NCBI RefSeq assembly: GCF_014640815.1
Contig: NZ_BMHM01000003.1
Coordinates: forward strand, 186,001-250,000
Direction of reading: 5' to 3'
Length of the DNA: 64,000 nucleotides
Source: Vreelandella lutescens
Lineage (GTDB): Bacteria > Pseudomonadota > Gammaproteobacteria > Pseudomonadales > Halomonadaceae
Position 1 is the stretch's first letter. Each line of letters opens with the position of its first letter. Below are positions 33,548 through 42,604 of this stretch, in pieces. The notes under the pieces were generated by a model. That model worked only from the letters and a program-made list of their open reading frames with translations, searched no databases and had not been told where the DNA came from. The translations under genes and the position numbers were made by a program.

Positions 33548-35596
33548 CTACATCTGAGCGTCTTCAGGCGGTTCGCCGATAGTGCCCGGCATTGCCTGTA
33601 CATGGCCCATTTGCTGGCCCGCCAGGGTGAGGAAGTGCAGGTGGCGTTCGTACTCTGCCACAAGATCACCAATCACCTGACCTCGGGTGTAGCCGTTGAG
33701 GTCTTTATCCTGACCGCCTTCGGCAAGGTACACATCCAAGCGCACGTAGAAATCATCGTCTGCTGGAATGAAGTTCGGTGTACGCATGCGATGCGGACAA
33801 ACCTGATAGACAAAGCTGGTGGCGTCGCCAAAGTCGACCTGCAGCATTAGGTTGGGCAGGGATTCCCCCTCAACCTGCTCTTCAGTGACGTTAGCGGTTT
33901 GGCCTCGGCTCTCAAGCTCTTGGGCAAACTGTGTCATCGCCGGGCGAATCGAGTGCTCAATGGTCGCGGCGGCACCTGCGCGGTTGGAGGTATCCAGCGC
34001 GCGATCTAGACGCTCACGCCAGTCGCCGCCGGGGGCACCGCCTGCAATCATGCGGCGAGCGTCGGCTTTGCTGCCTTCCAGTTTCAGCGCTTTGTAGGTG
34101 CCCACCATAATGGCGAAGATCACCACCGAGAAGGGCAGCGCCGTAATCACGACGGCACTTTGTAGCGCGTTCAGGCCCCCCGCCATCAGCAGTGCCACAG
34201 TAATCAGGCCAATCACCGCCGACCAGAAGATACGCAGCTTCACCGGCGCATCGTGGTTCACGTCGCTCAAGATCGAGGTGAAGTTGGCCAGTACCAGCGC
34301 GCCAGAGTCCGCCGAGGTAATGAAGAATACGATACCCAGAACGGTCACGACGGCGGCGGTAATGCCCACATAGGGGTAGTACTCAAGCAGCGTATATAGC
34401 GTGGTTTGCGGCGAGTTAAGTGCCTGCTCACCCAGTTCAACAACGCCTTGGTTAGCCACCAATTCGATACCGCTATTACCAAAAATCGACATCCATACCA
34501 TCATAAACGCCAGCGGAATAAACAGCGCACCGGCAACAAACTGACGAATAGTACGGCCGCGTGAAATACGTGCTAGGAACAGTCCCACAAAGGGCGTCCA
34601 AGCAATCCACCAGCCCCAGAAGAAGATCGTCCACCACATCTTCCACTCTTGAGCGCCCTCATCGGCAAAGGCATAAGTATCAAAGCTTGCTGCCACAAAG
34701 CCAGAAAGGTAGTCGCCTGCGTTGTTGACGACTTTATCCAGCAGTACCAGCGTGTCGCCAGAGAACAGCACGAACAGCATCAGCGCCAAGGCCAACAGCA
34801 TGTTGAATTCAGACAGGCGACGGATGCCTTTCTCAACGCCCGTGACCACGGAAATGGTGGCCAATATCACGACCAGGCCGATCAAGATGATTTGCACGGT
34901 CAGCGTTTCTGGCACGTCGAACATGTAGTTCAAGCCATAGTTAAGCTGAATCACCCCAATGCCGAGACTTGTGGCGATACCAAAAACGGTAGAAATGACG
35001 GCGGTGATATCGACGGCGTTACCAATCGGGCCATGAATACGCTTGCCCAGCAGCGGGTAGAGCGCACTGCGAATAGCCAGCGGCAAGCGGTGGCGGTAGC
35101 TGAAGTAAGCCAGTGCCATGCCCATCAACACGTAAAGGCCCCAGCCAGAAAGCCCCCAGTGCAGATAGGTTTGTACGACGGCGTTGCGCATGGCCTCTTG
35201 GCTTTCAGGCGTTAAGTCGGGCGGTGCCAGATAGTGGGCAACCGGCTCGGCTACGCTGAAAAACAACAGGTCAATACCAATGCCCGCAGCAAACAGCATG
35301 GCTGACCACGACAGCAGCGAAAATTCAGGACGTGAGTGGTCAGGCCCTAAACGAATACTGCCGAAACGCGACATACCGATGATCACTACAAACACAAGGT
35401 AGGCCACAATCGCTAGCATGTAGTACCAGCCAAACGTTTTGCTTACCCAGGCAAGGCCCGCATCAAAAAAGGCACCTGCTTGTTCGGTGAACAGCATCGT
35501 CACGATGAGAAATACAAGAATACCCGCGACGCTGCCGTGGAAAACCACGGGGTTCAGGCGGTCTCGTGAGGGGAGAACGGGGTTGTCTTTCGCCAT
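33548..35596 (-). CDS. BCCT-family betaine/choline transporter, BetT-like
   Basis: A 682-residue inner-membrane carrier with twelve helices (about residues 15-505) and a 175-residue cytoplasmic C-terminus. Size and tail match BetT of Escherichia coli (677). FFWGWWIAWTPFVGLFLARI is the family signature with the tryptophan-rich substrate site, and SRGRTIRQFVAGALFIPLA follows. SRFGSIRLGPDHSRPEFSLL near residue 75 is typical of the N-terminal loop. The tail contains VDFGDATSFVYQVCPHRMRT and RLDVYLAEGGQDKDLNGYTR, conserved in BetT proteins where the tail takes part in osmotic activation. Choline or glycine betaine is the likely cargo. ATG 35596 follows CAGGAG. Confidence 0.92.
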   Translation of the reverse strand: MAKDNPVLPSRDRLNPVVFHGSVAGILVFLIVTMLFTEQAGAFFDAGLAWVSKTFGWYYMLAIVAYLVFVVIIGMSRFGSIRLGPDHSRPEFSLLSWSAMLFAAGIGIDLLFFSVAEPVAHYLAPPDLTPESQEAMRNAVVQTYLHWGLSGWGLYVLMGMALAYFSYRHRLPLAIRSALYPLLGKRIHGPIGNAVDITAVISTVFGIATSLGIGVIQLNYGLNYMFDVPETLTVQIILIGLVVILATISVVTGVEKGIRRLSEFNMLLALALMLFVLFSGDTLVLLDKVVNNAGDYLSGFVAASFDTYAFADEGAQEWKMWWTIFFWGWWIAWTPFVGLFLARISRGRTIRQFVAGALFIPLAFMMVWMSIFGNSGIELVANQGVVELGEQALNSPQTTLYTLLEYYPYVGITAAVVTVLGIVFFITSADSGALVLANFTSILSDVNHDAPVKLRIFWSAVIGLITVALLMAGGLNALQSAVVITALPFSVVIFAIMVGTYKALKLEGSKADARRMIAGGAPGGDWRERLDRALDTSNRAGAAATIEHSIRPAMTQFAQELESRGQTANVTEEQVEGESLPNLMLQVDFGDATSFVYQVCPHRMRTPNFIPADDDFYVRLDVYLAEGGQDKDLNGYTRGQVIGDLVAEYERHLHFLTLAGQQMGHVQAMPGTIGEPPEDAQM

Positions 35597-35747
35597 GGAG
35601 GCGGACTCCTGTTGTTAAGACAAAGATGAGTGATACGTTATTTTTGAATGAACGTTCAAATAAAATACGCGGTTTAGACAATCACTTCAAGTCGATGGCT
35701 AACGTATCAGGGTGGCAACAAGGGCTATGACAGGAGTATAGAAACAA

Positions 35748-35772
35748 ATGCGCCCAGCTAGGCTGGGCGCAT
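35748..35772 (-). terminator. Candidate terminator hairpin after Spy-like gene
   Basis: ATGCGCCCAGC, TAG, GCTGGGCGCAT: a perfect 11-bp stem 27 bp past the stop of the Spy-like gene on the minus strand. The minus-strand tail reads TTGTTTC, weak for a U-run, so termination efficiency is uncertain. Confidence 0.55.
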
Positions 35773-35799
35773 GGAGCGGGTTTGACGCTAAATAAACGC

Positions 35800-36219
35800 T
35801 TACTCGGCAGAGGCTTCTTCTGTATCCATCTCTGCGGCATCACCATGATGACCGTGCTTGCCACGCTCACCCTCTCCTCGCTCATGGCGGTGTTCAGCGT
35901 GCATTTCGTGCATGGCGTCGCGCAGCGCCTGTTGCTCCTCTTCCGTTAGAATTTCAGCGACGCGGGCCTGATGCTCTTCACGCAGGGCAAGCACGGCTTC
36001 GCGGTGCTCAGCGTGCGCTTCGTTTAGCGCCGTTTGCTGCTCTTCGCTCAGCTCTGCGCGTTCATATACTTCCTGGCGACGCTCTTCCATGCGCTCCATC
36101 ATGGCTTCACGATCCATACCACGGCCTTCATGGTGGTCTGCCTGAGCGGTAAAGGCCAACGGAGTGAGGGCCACTGCAAGCAGGGCAGGAGCAAATAGCT
36201 GACGTAGTGACATCTTCAT
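35800..36219 (-). CDS. Spy/CpxP-like periplasmic protein with His-rich tail
   Basis: A small exported protein of 139 residues starting at ATG 36219 (GAGG upstream). The signal peptide ends AFTAQADHHEG. The mature part is almost entirely helical and very rich in Glu, His, Met and Arg: MMERMEERRQEVYERAEL, LSEEQQTALNEAHAEHREAV, ILTEEEQQALRDAMHEMH. The repeated EEQQ/EEEQQAL units resemble the LTxxQ motifs of Spy/CpxP chaperones. The tail after about residue 110 carries clustered histidines (AEHRHERGE, GKHGHHGD) and may bind metal. An inverted repeat at 36291-36307 upstream resembles one before the efflux operon. Family assignment is by composition and motif, not by strong homology. Confidence 0.7.
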   Translation of the reverse strand: MKMSLRQLFAPALLAVALTPLAFTAQADHHEGRGMDREAMMERMEERRQEVYERAELSEEQQTALNEAHAEHREAVLALREEHQARVAEILTEEEQQALRDAMHEMHAEHRHERGEGERGKHGHHGDAAEMDTEEASAE

Positions 36220-36290
36220 GGCATACCTCGTTTTTAATGAATACATGGTAATTTGACGATGTCAGTATTAACGGGCTTGGTGTAAATCGT

Positions 36291-36307
36291 TTGCACAAAG
36301 TGTGCAA
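36291..36307. promoter_or_regulatory. Inverted repeat TTGCACA-AAG-TGTGCAA before Spy-like gene
   Basis: A perfect 7-bp inverted repeat between the Spy-like gene (72 bp away) and the lipoprotein hydrolase gene (87 bp away). Two TGCA tetramers lie 11 bp apart, the same phase as at 43903-43920. An OmpR-type regulator site is possible. Confidence 0.5.
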
Positions 36308-36393
36308 CAACCGTGATCTTCTCAACAGCAGCAAGACACGGGACGGGTAACCGGTGAGGGGACACCATTACCTATCGCCAATAGGAGATATAC

Positions 36394-37308
36394 ATGCCAG
36401 AACTCACTGGGATACGCCGACTCTTAAGCCTTAGCGCACTGGCCTTACTGCTTAGCGGGTGTGGCGCTACTCATCAAGTAAGCCAGGGGGCACCCGCCAT
36501 TGAGCAAAGCGCGCTAAAGGATACTCAGCCGTTTACTCGCCTTGATCCCCAGCGCTATACGCCTGACGATTGGCCCGAGGCGTTGAGTGCCACCGTGCTG
36601 TTACCGTCGCATAGCGACACGCTGCGACCAGCCGCGCTGGTGGTGCATGGCGGCGGCTGGCGCAATCGCGGCCCTGAGGATATGGAAGGCATTGCCGAAC
36701 AGCTGGCGGGGCAGGGGTATGTGACGGTCAATATTGAGCACCGCTTTGCACCTGACTATCGCTTCCCCGCGCAGCTGCATGATTTGCAGCAGGCGATGGC
36801 CTGGATACATGAGAATGCTGGCGCGTGGCAGGTCGATACCGATCGCATCGTGGGCGTAGGCTTTTCATCGGGTGCGCACTTGGTCAGCCTGTTGGCGCTT
36901 GCAGGCAGTGAAGGCCCACTGGCAGAGCCCTATGGGGGCGAGCACGCCCGTTTGGCAGCGGTGGTCGCAGGCGGACTGCCCAGCGACCTGTTGAAATTTA
37001 ACGATGGCCGCCTCGTCATTGATTTTATTGGCGGTACCCGAGCTGAGCAGCCTGACGCTTACGCACTGGCGTCTCCGGCACGGCAAATCACCGCGAACGC
37101 TCCGCCCTTTTTCCTATTTCACGGCAGTTGGGATCAGCTCGTGCCCGTTGACCATGCCACCGACTTTTACGCCGCGCTGCAAGCCCAAGGCATTCCCAGC
37201 GAGCTGTACCTACAAAGAGGCCGGGGCCACTTTGCCAGCTTCCTGTTGAGAGGCAGCGCCATTGAAGCCGGTATCGCGTTTCTTAATCAGCAGGTACAGC
37301 CTGAATAG
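36394..37308 (+). CDS. Alpha/beta-hydrolase lipoprotein, probable esterase
   Basis: A 304-residue exported lipoprotein. The signal peptide ends in the lipobox LLLSGC near residue 23, so the mature protein should be anchored to a membrane. LVVHGGGWRNRGPEDMEGIA shows the HGGG oxyanion motif of the hormone-sensitive-lipase/BD-FAE group; the nucleophile serine is in GVGFSSGAHLVSLLA. The acid is probably in GSWDQLVPVDHATDF and the histidine in RGRGHFASFLL. All triad elements are present. Substrate unknown. It ends 4 bp from the convergent response-regulator gene and is not part of the efflux operon. Confidence 0.88.
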   Translation: MPELTGIRRLLSLSALALLLSGCGATHQVSQGAPAIEQSALKDTQPFTRLDPQRYTPDDWPEALSATVLLPSHSDTLRPAALVVHGGGWRNRGPEDMEGIAEQLAGQGYVTVNIEHRFAPDYRFPAQLHDLQQAMAWIHENAGAWQVDTDRIVGVGFSSGAHLVSLLALAGSEGPLAEPYGGEHARLAAVVAGGLPSDLLKFNDGRLVIDFIGGTRAEQPDAYALASPARQITANAPPFFLFHGSWDQLVPVDHATDFYAALQAQGIPSELYLQRGRGHFASFLLRGSAIEAGIAFLNQQVQPE

Positions 37309-37312
37309 TGGT

Positions 37313-38059
37313 TCACCCTTCCGGCTGATATTTATAGCCCACCCCGTAAACCGAGCGAATAATTTCTTGGTCGGGGAGGGCTTCAGTAATCTTTTTACGC
37401 AGTTTCTTGATATGGCTGTCGACCGTGCGTTCAGACACGATGCGGTTATCGCGGTACATATGATCCATTAGCTGTTCGCGGCTAAAGATGCGCCCCGGTG
37501 ATTGCATCATGACGCGCAGTAACTGAAATTCGACCGCGGTTAAGCCTAAATCCTGGCCGTCGGCTAACGCCTGCCAGCCCTCTTCATCCAGCGTGACCGG
37601 AGCGTGTTTTGCGGTGTTTGGGGTATCTGCCTGAGCAGCAGCATGGCTTCTGCGCAGTACGGCTTTAACGCGTGCCACCACTTCACGGGGGCTGAAGGGT
37701 TTGCAGATGTAATCATCCGCGCCGAGCTCAAGCCCCAGCAGCCGGTCCACCTCTTCCACCTTGGCAGTGACCATAATGATCGGCAGCGTAGGCCATTGCT
37801 GACGAATTTCACGGCAGAGCGTCAGGCCATCTTTACCCGGTAGCATCACATCCAGCAGCACCAGCGCAGGTGAGTGCTGGGTGAGCCAGGGGATGACCTC
37901 ATTGCCGTGACTAATAATGCTGGGCGCAAAATGATTGCTTTGTAAGTAATCGGCCATGAGTCGAGCGATTTTGGGCTCGTCCTCAACGATCAGCAGAGCA
38001 GCGTCTTGGGATAAGCCATCTTGGGGTAAGGCATCGGAGGGTGGTGCACTCGGAGACAT
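37313..38059 (-). CDS. OmpR-family response regulator, BaeR-like
   Basis: A 248-residue regulator with an unusual 20-residue polar N-terminal extension before ALLIVEDEPKIARLMADYLQ. The acidic pair is E26-D27, the phospho-acceptor D70 in LVLLDVMLPGKDG, and the lysine is in DYICKPFSPREVVARVKAV. The winged-helix DNA-binding domain (about 150-245) contains LTAVEFQLLRVMMQSPGRIF and RTVDSHIKKLRKKI. It is most like BaeR. It lies 22 bp after the kinase gene and ends the mfp-rnd-kinase-regulator operon. Direct repeats at 43903-43920 upstream of that operon are a candidate target. Confidence 0.9.
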   Translation of the reverse strand: MSPSAPPSDALPQDGLSQDAALLIVEDEPKIARLMADYLQSNHFAPSIISHGNEVIPWLTQHSPALVLLDVMLPGKDGLTLCREIRQQWPTLPIIMVTAKVEEVDRLLGLELGADDYICKPFSPREVVARVKAVLRRSHAAAQADTPNTAKHAPVTLDEEGWQALADGQDLGLTAVEFQLLRVMMQSPGRIFSREQLMDHMYRDNRIVSERTVDSHIKKLRKKITEALPDQEIIRSVYGVGYKYQPEG

Positions 38060-38081
38060 CGCAAGCTCGCTTATGGTGTGT

Positions 38082-39506
38082 TTAAAGGGCGGTTAGCAGT
38101 GGAAACCGCAGGGTCCAGGTCAATCCGCCAAGCGCTGAAGCACTGGGAGTGAGCGTTCCACCGTGGGCGGTGACCAGCGCGCTGGCAATGGAAAGCCCCA
38201 GGCCGCTGCCACCACTGGCGCGGTTTCGGGATCCTTCCACACGGTAGAGCCTCTCAGTCAGTCGTGAAAGCTCACCTTCGGGAACGCCTGGGGCGCTATC
38301 CTGCCAAGTAATCACGGCGTCTCCGCGCTCGCAGGTAAGGGAGACGCTCAATTTTCCAGGTGGCTGAGTGTAGGCGCAGCTGTTATCCAGCAAGTTGCTC
38401 CACAGCTGGCGTAACCGTTGGGCATCGCCACGAATCATCACATCATCGGCCAGGGCAGTGGAGAGGGTAAGGCCGCTCTCTTCCAACCAACGGTCGGCGT
38501 CGCTCAAACGGCTCTCAAGGCTTTCGCTCAGGTTCATGGGGGCCAGTTGAATATCCAGCGCGCCGGCATCGCTTTGCGAGAGCAGGCGTAGGTCCGTCAC
38601 CAGCCGCTCTAGTTGAGCGACTTCTTGGGCCAGCGAACTCAGGTTTTCCTGATTCAGCGGGCGGATGCCGTCCTGCATGGCTTCAATTTCACCCCGCAGC
38701 ACGGCCAGCGGGGTGCGCAGCTCATGAGCGGTATCCGACACCCAGCGAGCGCGGGCTTCGCGGCTGGCTTCTAGCGTGGCGGCCAGCACGTTGAAATCCC
38801 GGGCAAGGCGGGAAAGCTCATCTTTGCCACGCTCTGGCAAGCGAGTGTGGTAGTCGCCCTCGGTTAGGCGCAGCGTAGCACCGGCCAAGGCACGGGTGCG
38901 TCGACCCAGCCACCAGGAGAGCCCGCCCGCCAGCAGCAGCGACGCAAGGCCCAGTGAGATCACGATGAGCACCAGATTGCGCTGCTGGCGCTCCAAAAAG
39001 CGGCTTTCCATGCGCTCCATCATCTCTTGTGGCGGGCGGAAGCCGAGTGTACCAATCACTTCCCTCTGGCCGCTTGGCGTCATATCGCTATACAGCGTCA
39101 GCCAGCGCCAGTCCATGGAGCCGCGCGGTCCGTCGACAGGTGGCACGACATAGTCGCCCTCGGTATCGCGCAAGGCAAAATCCTCGGCTTCGCCAAGAGG
39201 CGAAGGGCGGTCACGGTGCTCTTGGCCCAGCTCAAAGCGCACGATGTAGGGCCAGCGGTCAGGTGACGCTTCTAACCACGCCCAGTCGCCCTGAGTTTCC
39301 CAACGAGTGACCAGTCCGTCGGCCAGAAGGGTGGCGCGCCGCTCCTGGGACTGGTTGAGATACTCAAGAAACCCGCGGTCGATACTGTACGAGACCGCGA
39401 GAAACACGCTGGCAGCGATCGCAACGTTAACGCTGAGAATCGCCACGAACAGCTTTAGCCCCAGCCGCGAAGGCCGCCACTGGCGCAATTGGGCTAATCT
39501 ACCCAT
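38082..39506 (-). CDS. Membrane sensor histidine kinase, BaeS-like
   Basis: A 474-residue kinase with two helices (about 18-41 and 178-200), a periplasmic sensor of about 135 residues, and a HAMP domain (about 200-253) with GDYHTRLPERGKDELSRLA. HisKA has H261 in WVSDTAHELRTPLAVLRGEI, a near-BaeS signature, followed by EAMQDGIRPL. The ATPase domain contains LWSNLLDNSCAYT and ASGGSGLGLSIASALV. The start overlaps the last base of the RND stop. With the downstream regulator it should sense envelope or drug stress and control the pump it is encoded with (inference from BaeSR). Confidence 0.9.
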   Translation of the reverse strand: MGRLAQLRQWRPSRLGLKLFVAILSVNVAIAASVFLAVSYSIDRGFLEYLNQSQERRATLLADGLVTRWETQGDWAWLEASPDRWPYIVRFELGQEHRDRPSPLGEAEDFALRDTEGDYVVPPVDGPRGSMDWRWLTLYSDMTPSGQREVIGTLGFRPPQEMMERMESRFLERQQRNLVLIVISLGLASLLLAGGLSWWLGRRTRALAGATLRLTEGDYHTRLPERGKDELSRLARDFNVLAATLEASREARARWVSDTAHELRTPLAVLRGEIEAMQDGIRPLNQENLSSLAQEVAQLERLVTDLRLLSQSDAGALDIQLAPMNLSESLESRLSDADRWLEESGLTLSTALADDVMIRGDAQRLRQLWSNLLDNSCAYTQPPGKLSVSLTCERGDAVITWQDSAPGVPEGELSRLTERLYRVEGSRNRASGGSGLGLSIASALVTAHGGTLTPSASALGGLTWTLRFPLLTAL

Positions 39507-42500
39507 TAGTTGACGCCCTGTTGGCTTGGCTGTCGCGGCGCGCTTAACCGTTCACGCAGGTTTTCCAGCCCTAAATAGAGGCACGGCACGACCACCAGCA
39601 AAATCAGGGTGGCGAAGAGCATGCCAAAGCCTAGCGAAATTGCCATGGGAATCATAAAACGTGCTTGGCGTGAGGTTTCCAAAATCATCGGCGCAAGCCC
39701 CAGGAACGTGGTCAGCGTGGTCATCATAATGGGTCGTAGACGGCGGGTCGCGGCGGCTACAATCGCTTCGCGAGGTGCCATGCCTTCCCGACGTTTACGG
39801 TTAGCGTAGTCAATTAATACCAGCGCATCATTAATCACGACGCCTGACAGCGCTAGCATACCTAATAGGCTAATAATCGACAGCCCAAAGCCCATCAGCA
39901 TATGACCGCCCACTGCGCCGACAATACCAAAGGGAATCGCGGCCATCACCAAGAGCGGCTGCAGGTAGCTTCTAAACGGAATAGCGAGCAGCGCATAGAG
40001 CGCGGCTAACATCAGCCACATGGCGTTACGCAGGGTGGCAAGGTTATCGGCGGTGTCTTGTTGGCGACCGCCCATGCTGACTTCAAGCCCCGGCCAGGTG
40101 TTGCTGAGCGTGGGGAAGACCTCCTCTTGAAGGGTCGCGAGCACTTGGTTAATCGCTTGGTCGCCCTCTGAATCGGCGGTGACGGTGATAATGCGCCGTC
40201 CATCAATACGCTGCAGGCTGCTGGAGGCTTGGCTAAGGGTGATATCCGCCACCCGCGAGAGCGGCACACTCATCCCGTCGGGGGTACGTACCGGCAGGCG
40301 ATATAATTCGCTGAGGCTGTCCCGAGCCTGCTCCGGCAGGCGCACTTCCACGCTGACTTCCTGACGGCCAATAAACTGTTCCACTGCTGTCGCCCCTTGC
40401 AGTGGGCCGCGGAGCGCCTGGGCGAGGTCGTTGCCGGTTAGCCCGAGAGAACGCCCTTCGGCGGAAAGGCGCATTTCTAGCTGCGGCTTGCCATCACCCA
40501 GGCCGCTGTCGATATCGGTTAAGCCGTACTCGCCCAACCGTTCGGCCAAACGGGCAGCGGCGGCTTCCAGTACTTGGGTGTTAGGGTGAGAGAGTCGCAG
40601 GCTTAAAGCGGCACCGCTGCCGGGCCCGCCAAAGTCAGACTCAAAGCGCACCGACTGCGCGCCTAATAGATCCCCGGTCAGTTCCCGCCACTCCCGGGCA
40701 ATGCGTGAAGGCGGCCATGCATCCAGGCTTTCCGAGGCGATATCCAAACGCACTTCCAGGCTTTCTCCATCCAGGCGGCTGCGGGTGCTGCTGAAGGTGA
40801 GGGTCTCTTCCTGCTCGCTAAGCTGGGCGGCGGCATCCAGGAGCTGCTGGCTGAGCTCACGGCTAACGCTGATATGGCTGCCAATCGGCAGAGTGACGGT
40901 GGCTTGCACCTGATCAGACTCGACCCTTGGCATCAGTGAAAAACCAAGCCGTCCACTCATCGCCCAGGCCATGGCCACGCATAAAATGGCGACGCCAATA
41001 GAGACGGTCAGTAGGCGTTGATTCAGCGCACGCTGTAAAAAGGGCTCGAACTGTTGATAGGTGAAATGGTGAAGACCGCGCTGCATTCGCAGCCGTACCG
41101 CTTCGATAGGGCGCTGCCAGGCAGGGGTTTGTCGAGGCTTGCTGGCGTGGGCCAAGTGGGCGGGCAAAATAAACAGCGCTTCCACTAGGGAAATAATAAA
41201 CACGGTGATGACCACCACGGGTACAGTGGCAAAAATCAGCCCTAAAAAGCCCGGCAGGAAGAGCAGCGGTAGAAACGCGACAATATTAGAAAGAATCGCG
41301 AAGGTAAGCGGGGTCGCAATTTCCTGGGCACCTTTGACCGCCGCATCCCGCAGTGAGTAGCCCTGCTCACGGTAGCTGTAGATGTTTTCACCCACCATGA
41401 TGGCGTCATCCACTACGATGCCGAGGGCGATAATAAAGGCGAACATCGACATCATATTGAGCGATACGCCGACCCAGGGCAGAAACAGCATGGCCCCTAA
41501 AAAGGCGGTGGGAATACCTAACGTGACCCAAAAGGCCAAGCGCGCTTCTAGAAACAGCGCCATCAGGATTAGCACTAGTGCTAGCCCCATCCAGGCGTTT
41601 TTCAGCAACAGACCTAAGCGGTCTTCATAAACCTCCGAGCTATCCCGGGAAACATCCAGGCTCACGCCGTCGGGTAGGCTTGCGCGTAGCTGCTCAAGCT
41701 CACCATAAACGGCATTGGAAATACTGGTCGGCGTTTGGTCGCCGATTTGATACACATCCACCGACAGACCCGGCTGGCCGTTATAGAACTCTTCCCGGTC
41801 GGTTTCGGCAAACCCTTCGCTCACTCTGGCAATATCGCCCAGCACCACCGGAGCGCCCTGGGCGGTGGTTAAAATCGGTAGCAAGGCGAACTCTTCCGCG
41901 CTGTTGCGCCGCCCTTGGTAGCGAATCAGCCACTCGCCTTCGGCAGTGGTGAGCTGGCCACTGGCAAGGTCCAGCGCCTCTTCGGCAATGCGGCTGGCTA
42001 GCTGCTGGTGGTCTAATCCGTAGCGCTCAATGGCCTCATCATCCAGGTGGACCTGGATTTCCCGCTCGCGGTTGCCGGAAAGCTCCGCGCGGGAGATGCC
42101 GCTGGTGGCCTGCAGTTCAGCGCGAACGTTCTCGGCGGCATCGTGAAGCGCAGCCAACCCCACGCTGCCATAGACCTGAAGGCTGACCACGCTGCGCGAG
42201 CGGCCTGCCAGGGTGAAGCGGGGCGGGTCGGCAGCGGCTGGCAGGGTGGTGATGGCATTCACGGCCTGCTGAATATCCTGATATGCCCGCATGACGTCCA
42301 CGCCATCAATCAGCGTGGCGCTCACCACGCCGCTGCCTTCGCTGGCGCTGGCGGTCAGTTCATCAATGCCTTCGACATCGGCAATGGCGGCCTCGACCGG
42401 CAGTAGCAGGCTCTGCTCCACATCCTCGGGGGTGGCACCCGGGTAGCTAATGGTGACCTGAACGATTTCAGTCTCGAATTCAGGGAACACCTCTTTTTTG

Positions 42501-42604
42501 ATCGCCAGCGATGCCATTAACCCGCCGACGATAAACAGTACCATCATTAGATTGGGAGCAACGCCGTGGTCGACCATCCATGCCAGCGGGCCTTTACGCA
42601 TCAT
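39506..42604 (-). CDS. RND-family efflux transporter, inner-membrane pump
   Basis: A 1032-residue inner-membrane proton-driven exporter of the HAE-type. Helix 1 (about 15-33) leads into KKEVFPEFETEIVQVTISYP and GATPEDVEQSLLLPVEAAI. The proton-relay aspartates are in ALGIVVDDAIMVGENIYSYR near residue 395. The second half has VIVVD-equivalent LSGVVINDALVLIDYANRKR near residue 925, with the expected single acidic position. Two large periplasmic loops lie between helices 1-2 and 7-8. It overlaps the adaptor gene by an ATGA and the kinase gene by one base. No outer-membrane TolC-type gene is present nearby, so an unlinked one must be used. Confidence 0.93.
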   Translation of the reverse strand: MMRKGPLAWMVDHGVAPNLMMVLFIVGGLMASLAIKKEVFPEFETEIVQVTISYPGATPEDVEQSLLLPVEAAIADVEGIDELTASASEGSGVVSATLIDGVDVMRAYQDIQQAVNAITTLPAAADPPRFTLAGRSRSVVSLQVYGSVGLAALHDAAENVRAELQATSGISRAELSGNREREIQVHLDDEAIERYGLDHQQLASRIAEEALDLASGQLTTAEGEWLIRYQGRRNSAEEFALLPILTTAQGAPVVLGDIARVSEGFAETDREEFYNGQPGLSVDVYQIGDQTPTSISNAVYGELEQLRASLPDGVSLDVSRDSSEVYEDRLGLLLKNAWMGLALVLILMALFLEARLAFWVTLGIPTAFLGAMLFLPWVGVSLNMMSMFAFIIALGIVVDDAIMVGENIYSYREQGYSLRDAAVKGAQEIATPLTFAILSNIVAFLPLLFLPGFLGLIFATVPVVVITVFIISLVEALFILPAHLAHASKPRQTPAWQRPIEAVRLRMQRGLHHFTYQQFEPFLQRALNQRLLTVSIGVAILCVAMAWAMSGRLGFSLMPRVESDQVQATVTLPIGSHISVSRELSQQLLDAAAQLSEQEETLTFSSTRSRLDGESLEVRLDIASESLDAWPPSRIAREWRELTGDLLGAQSVRFESDFGGPGSGAALSLRLSHPNTQVLEAAAARLAERLGEYGLTDIDSGLGDGKPQLEMRLSAEGRSLGLTGNDLAQALRGPLQGATAVEQFIGRQEVSVEVRLPEQARDSLSELYRLPVRTPDGMSVPLSRVADITLSQASSSLQRIDGRRIITVTADSEGDQAINQVLATLQEEVFPTLSNTWPGLEVSMGGRQQDTADNLATLRNAMWLMLAALYALLAIPFRSYLQPLLVMAAIPFGIVGAVGGHMLMGFGLSIISLLGMLALSGVVINDALVLIDYANRKRREGMAPREAIVAAATRRLRPIMMTTLTTFLGLAPMILETSRQARFMIPMAISLGFGMLFATLILLVVVPCLYLGLENLRERLSAPRQPSQQGVN

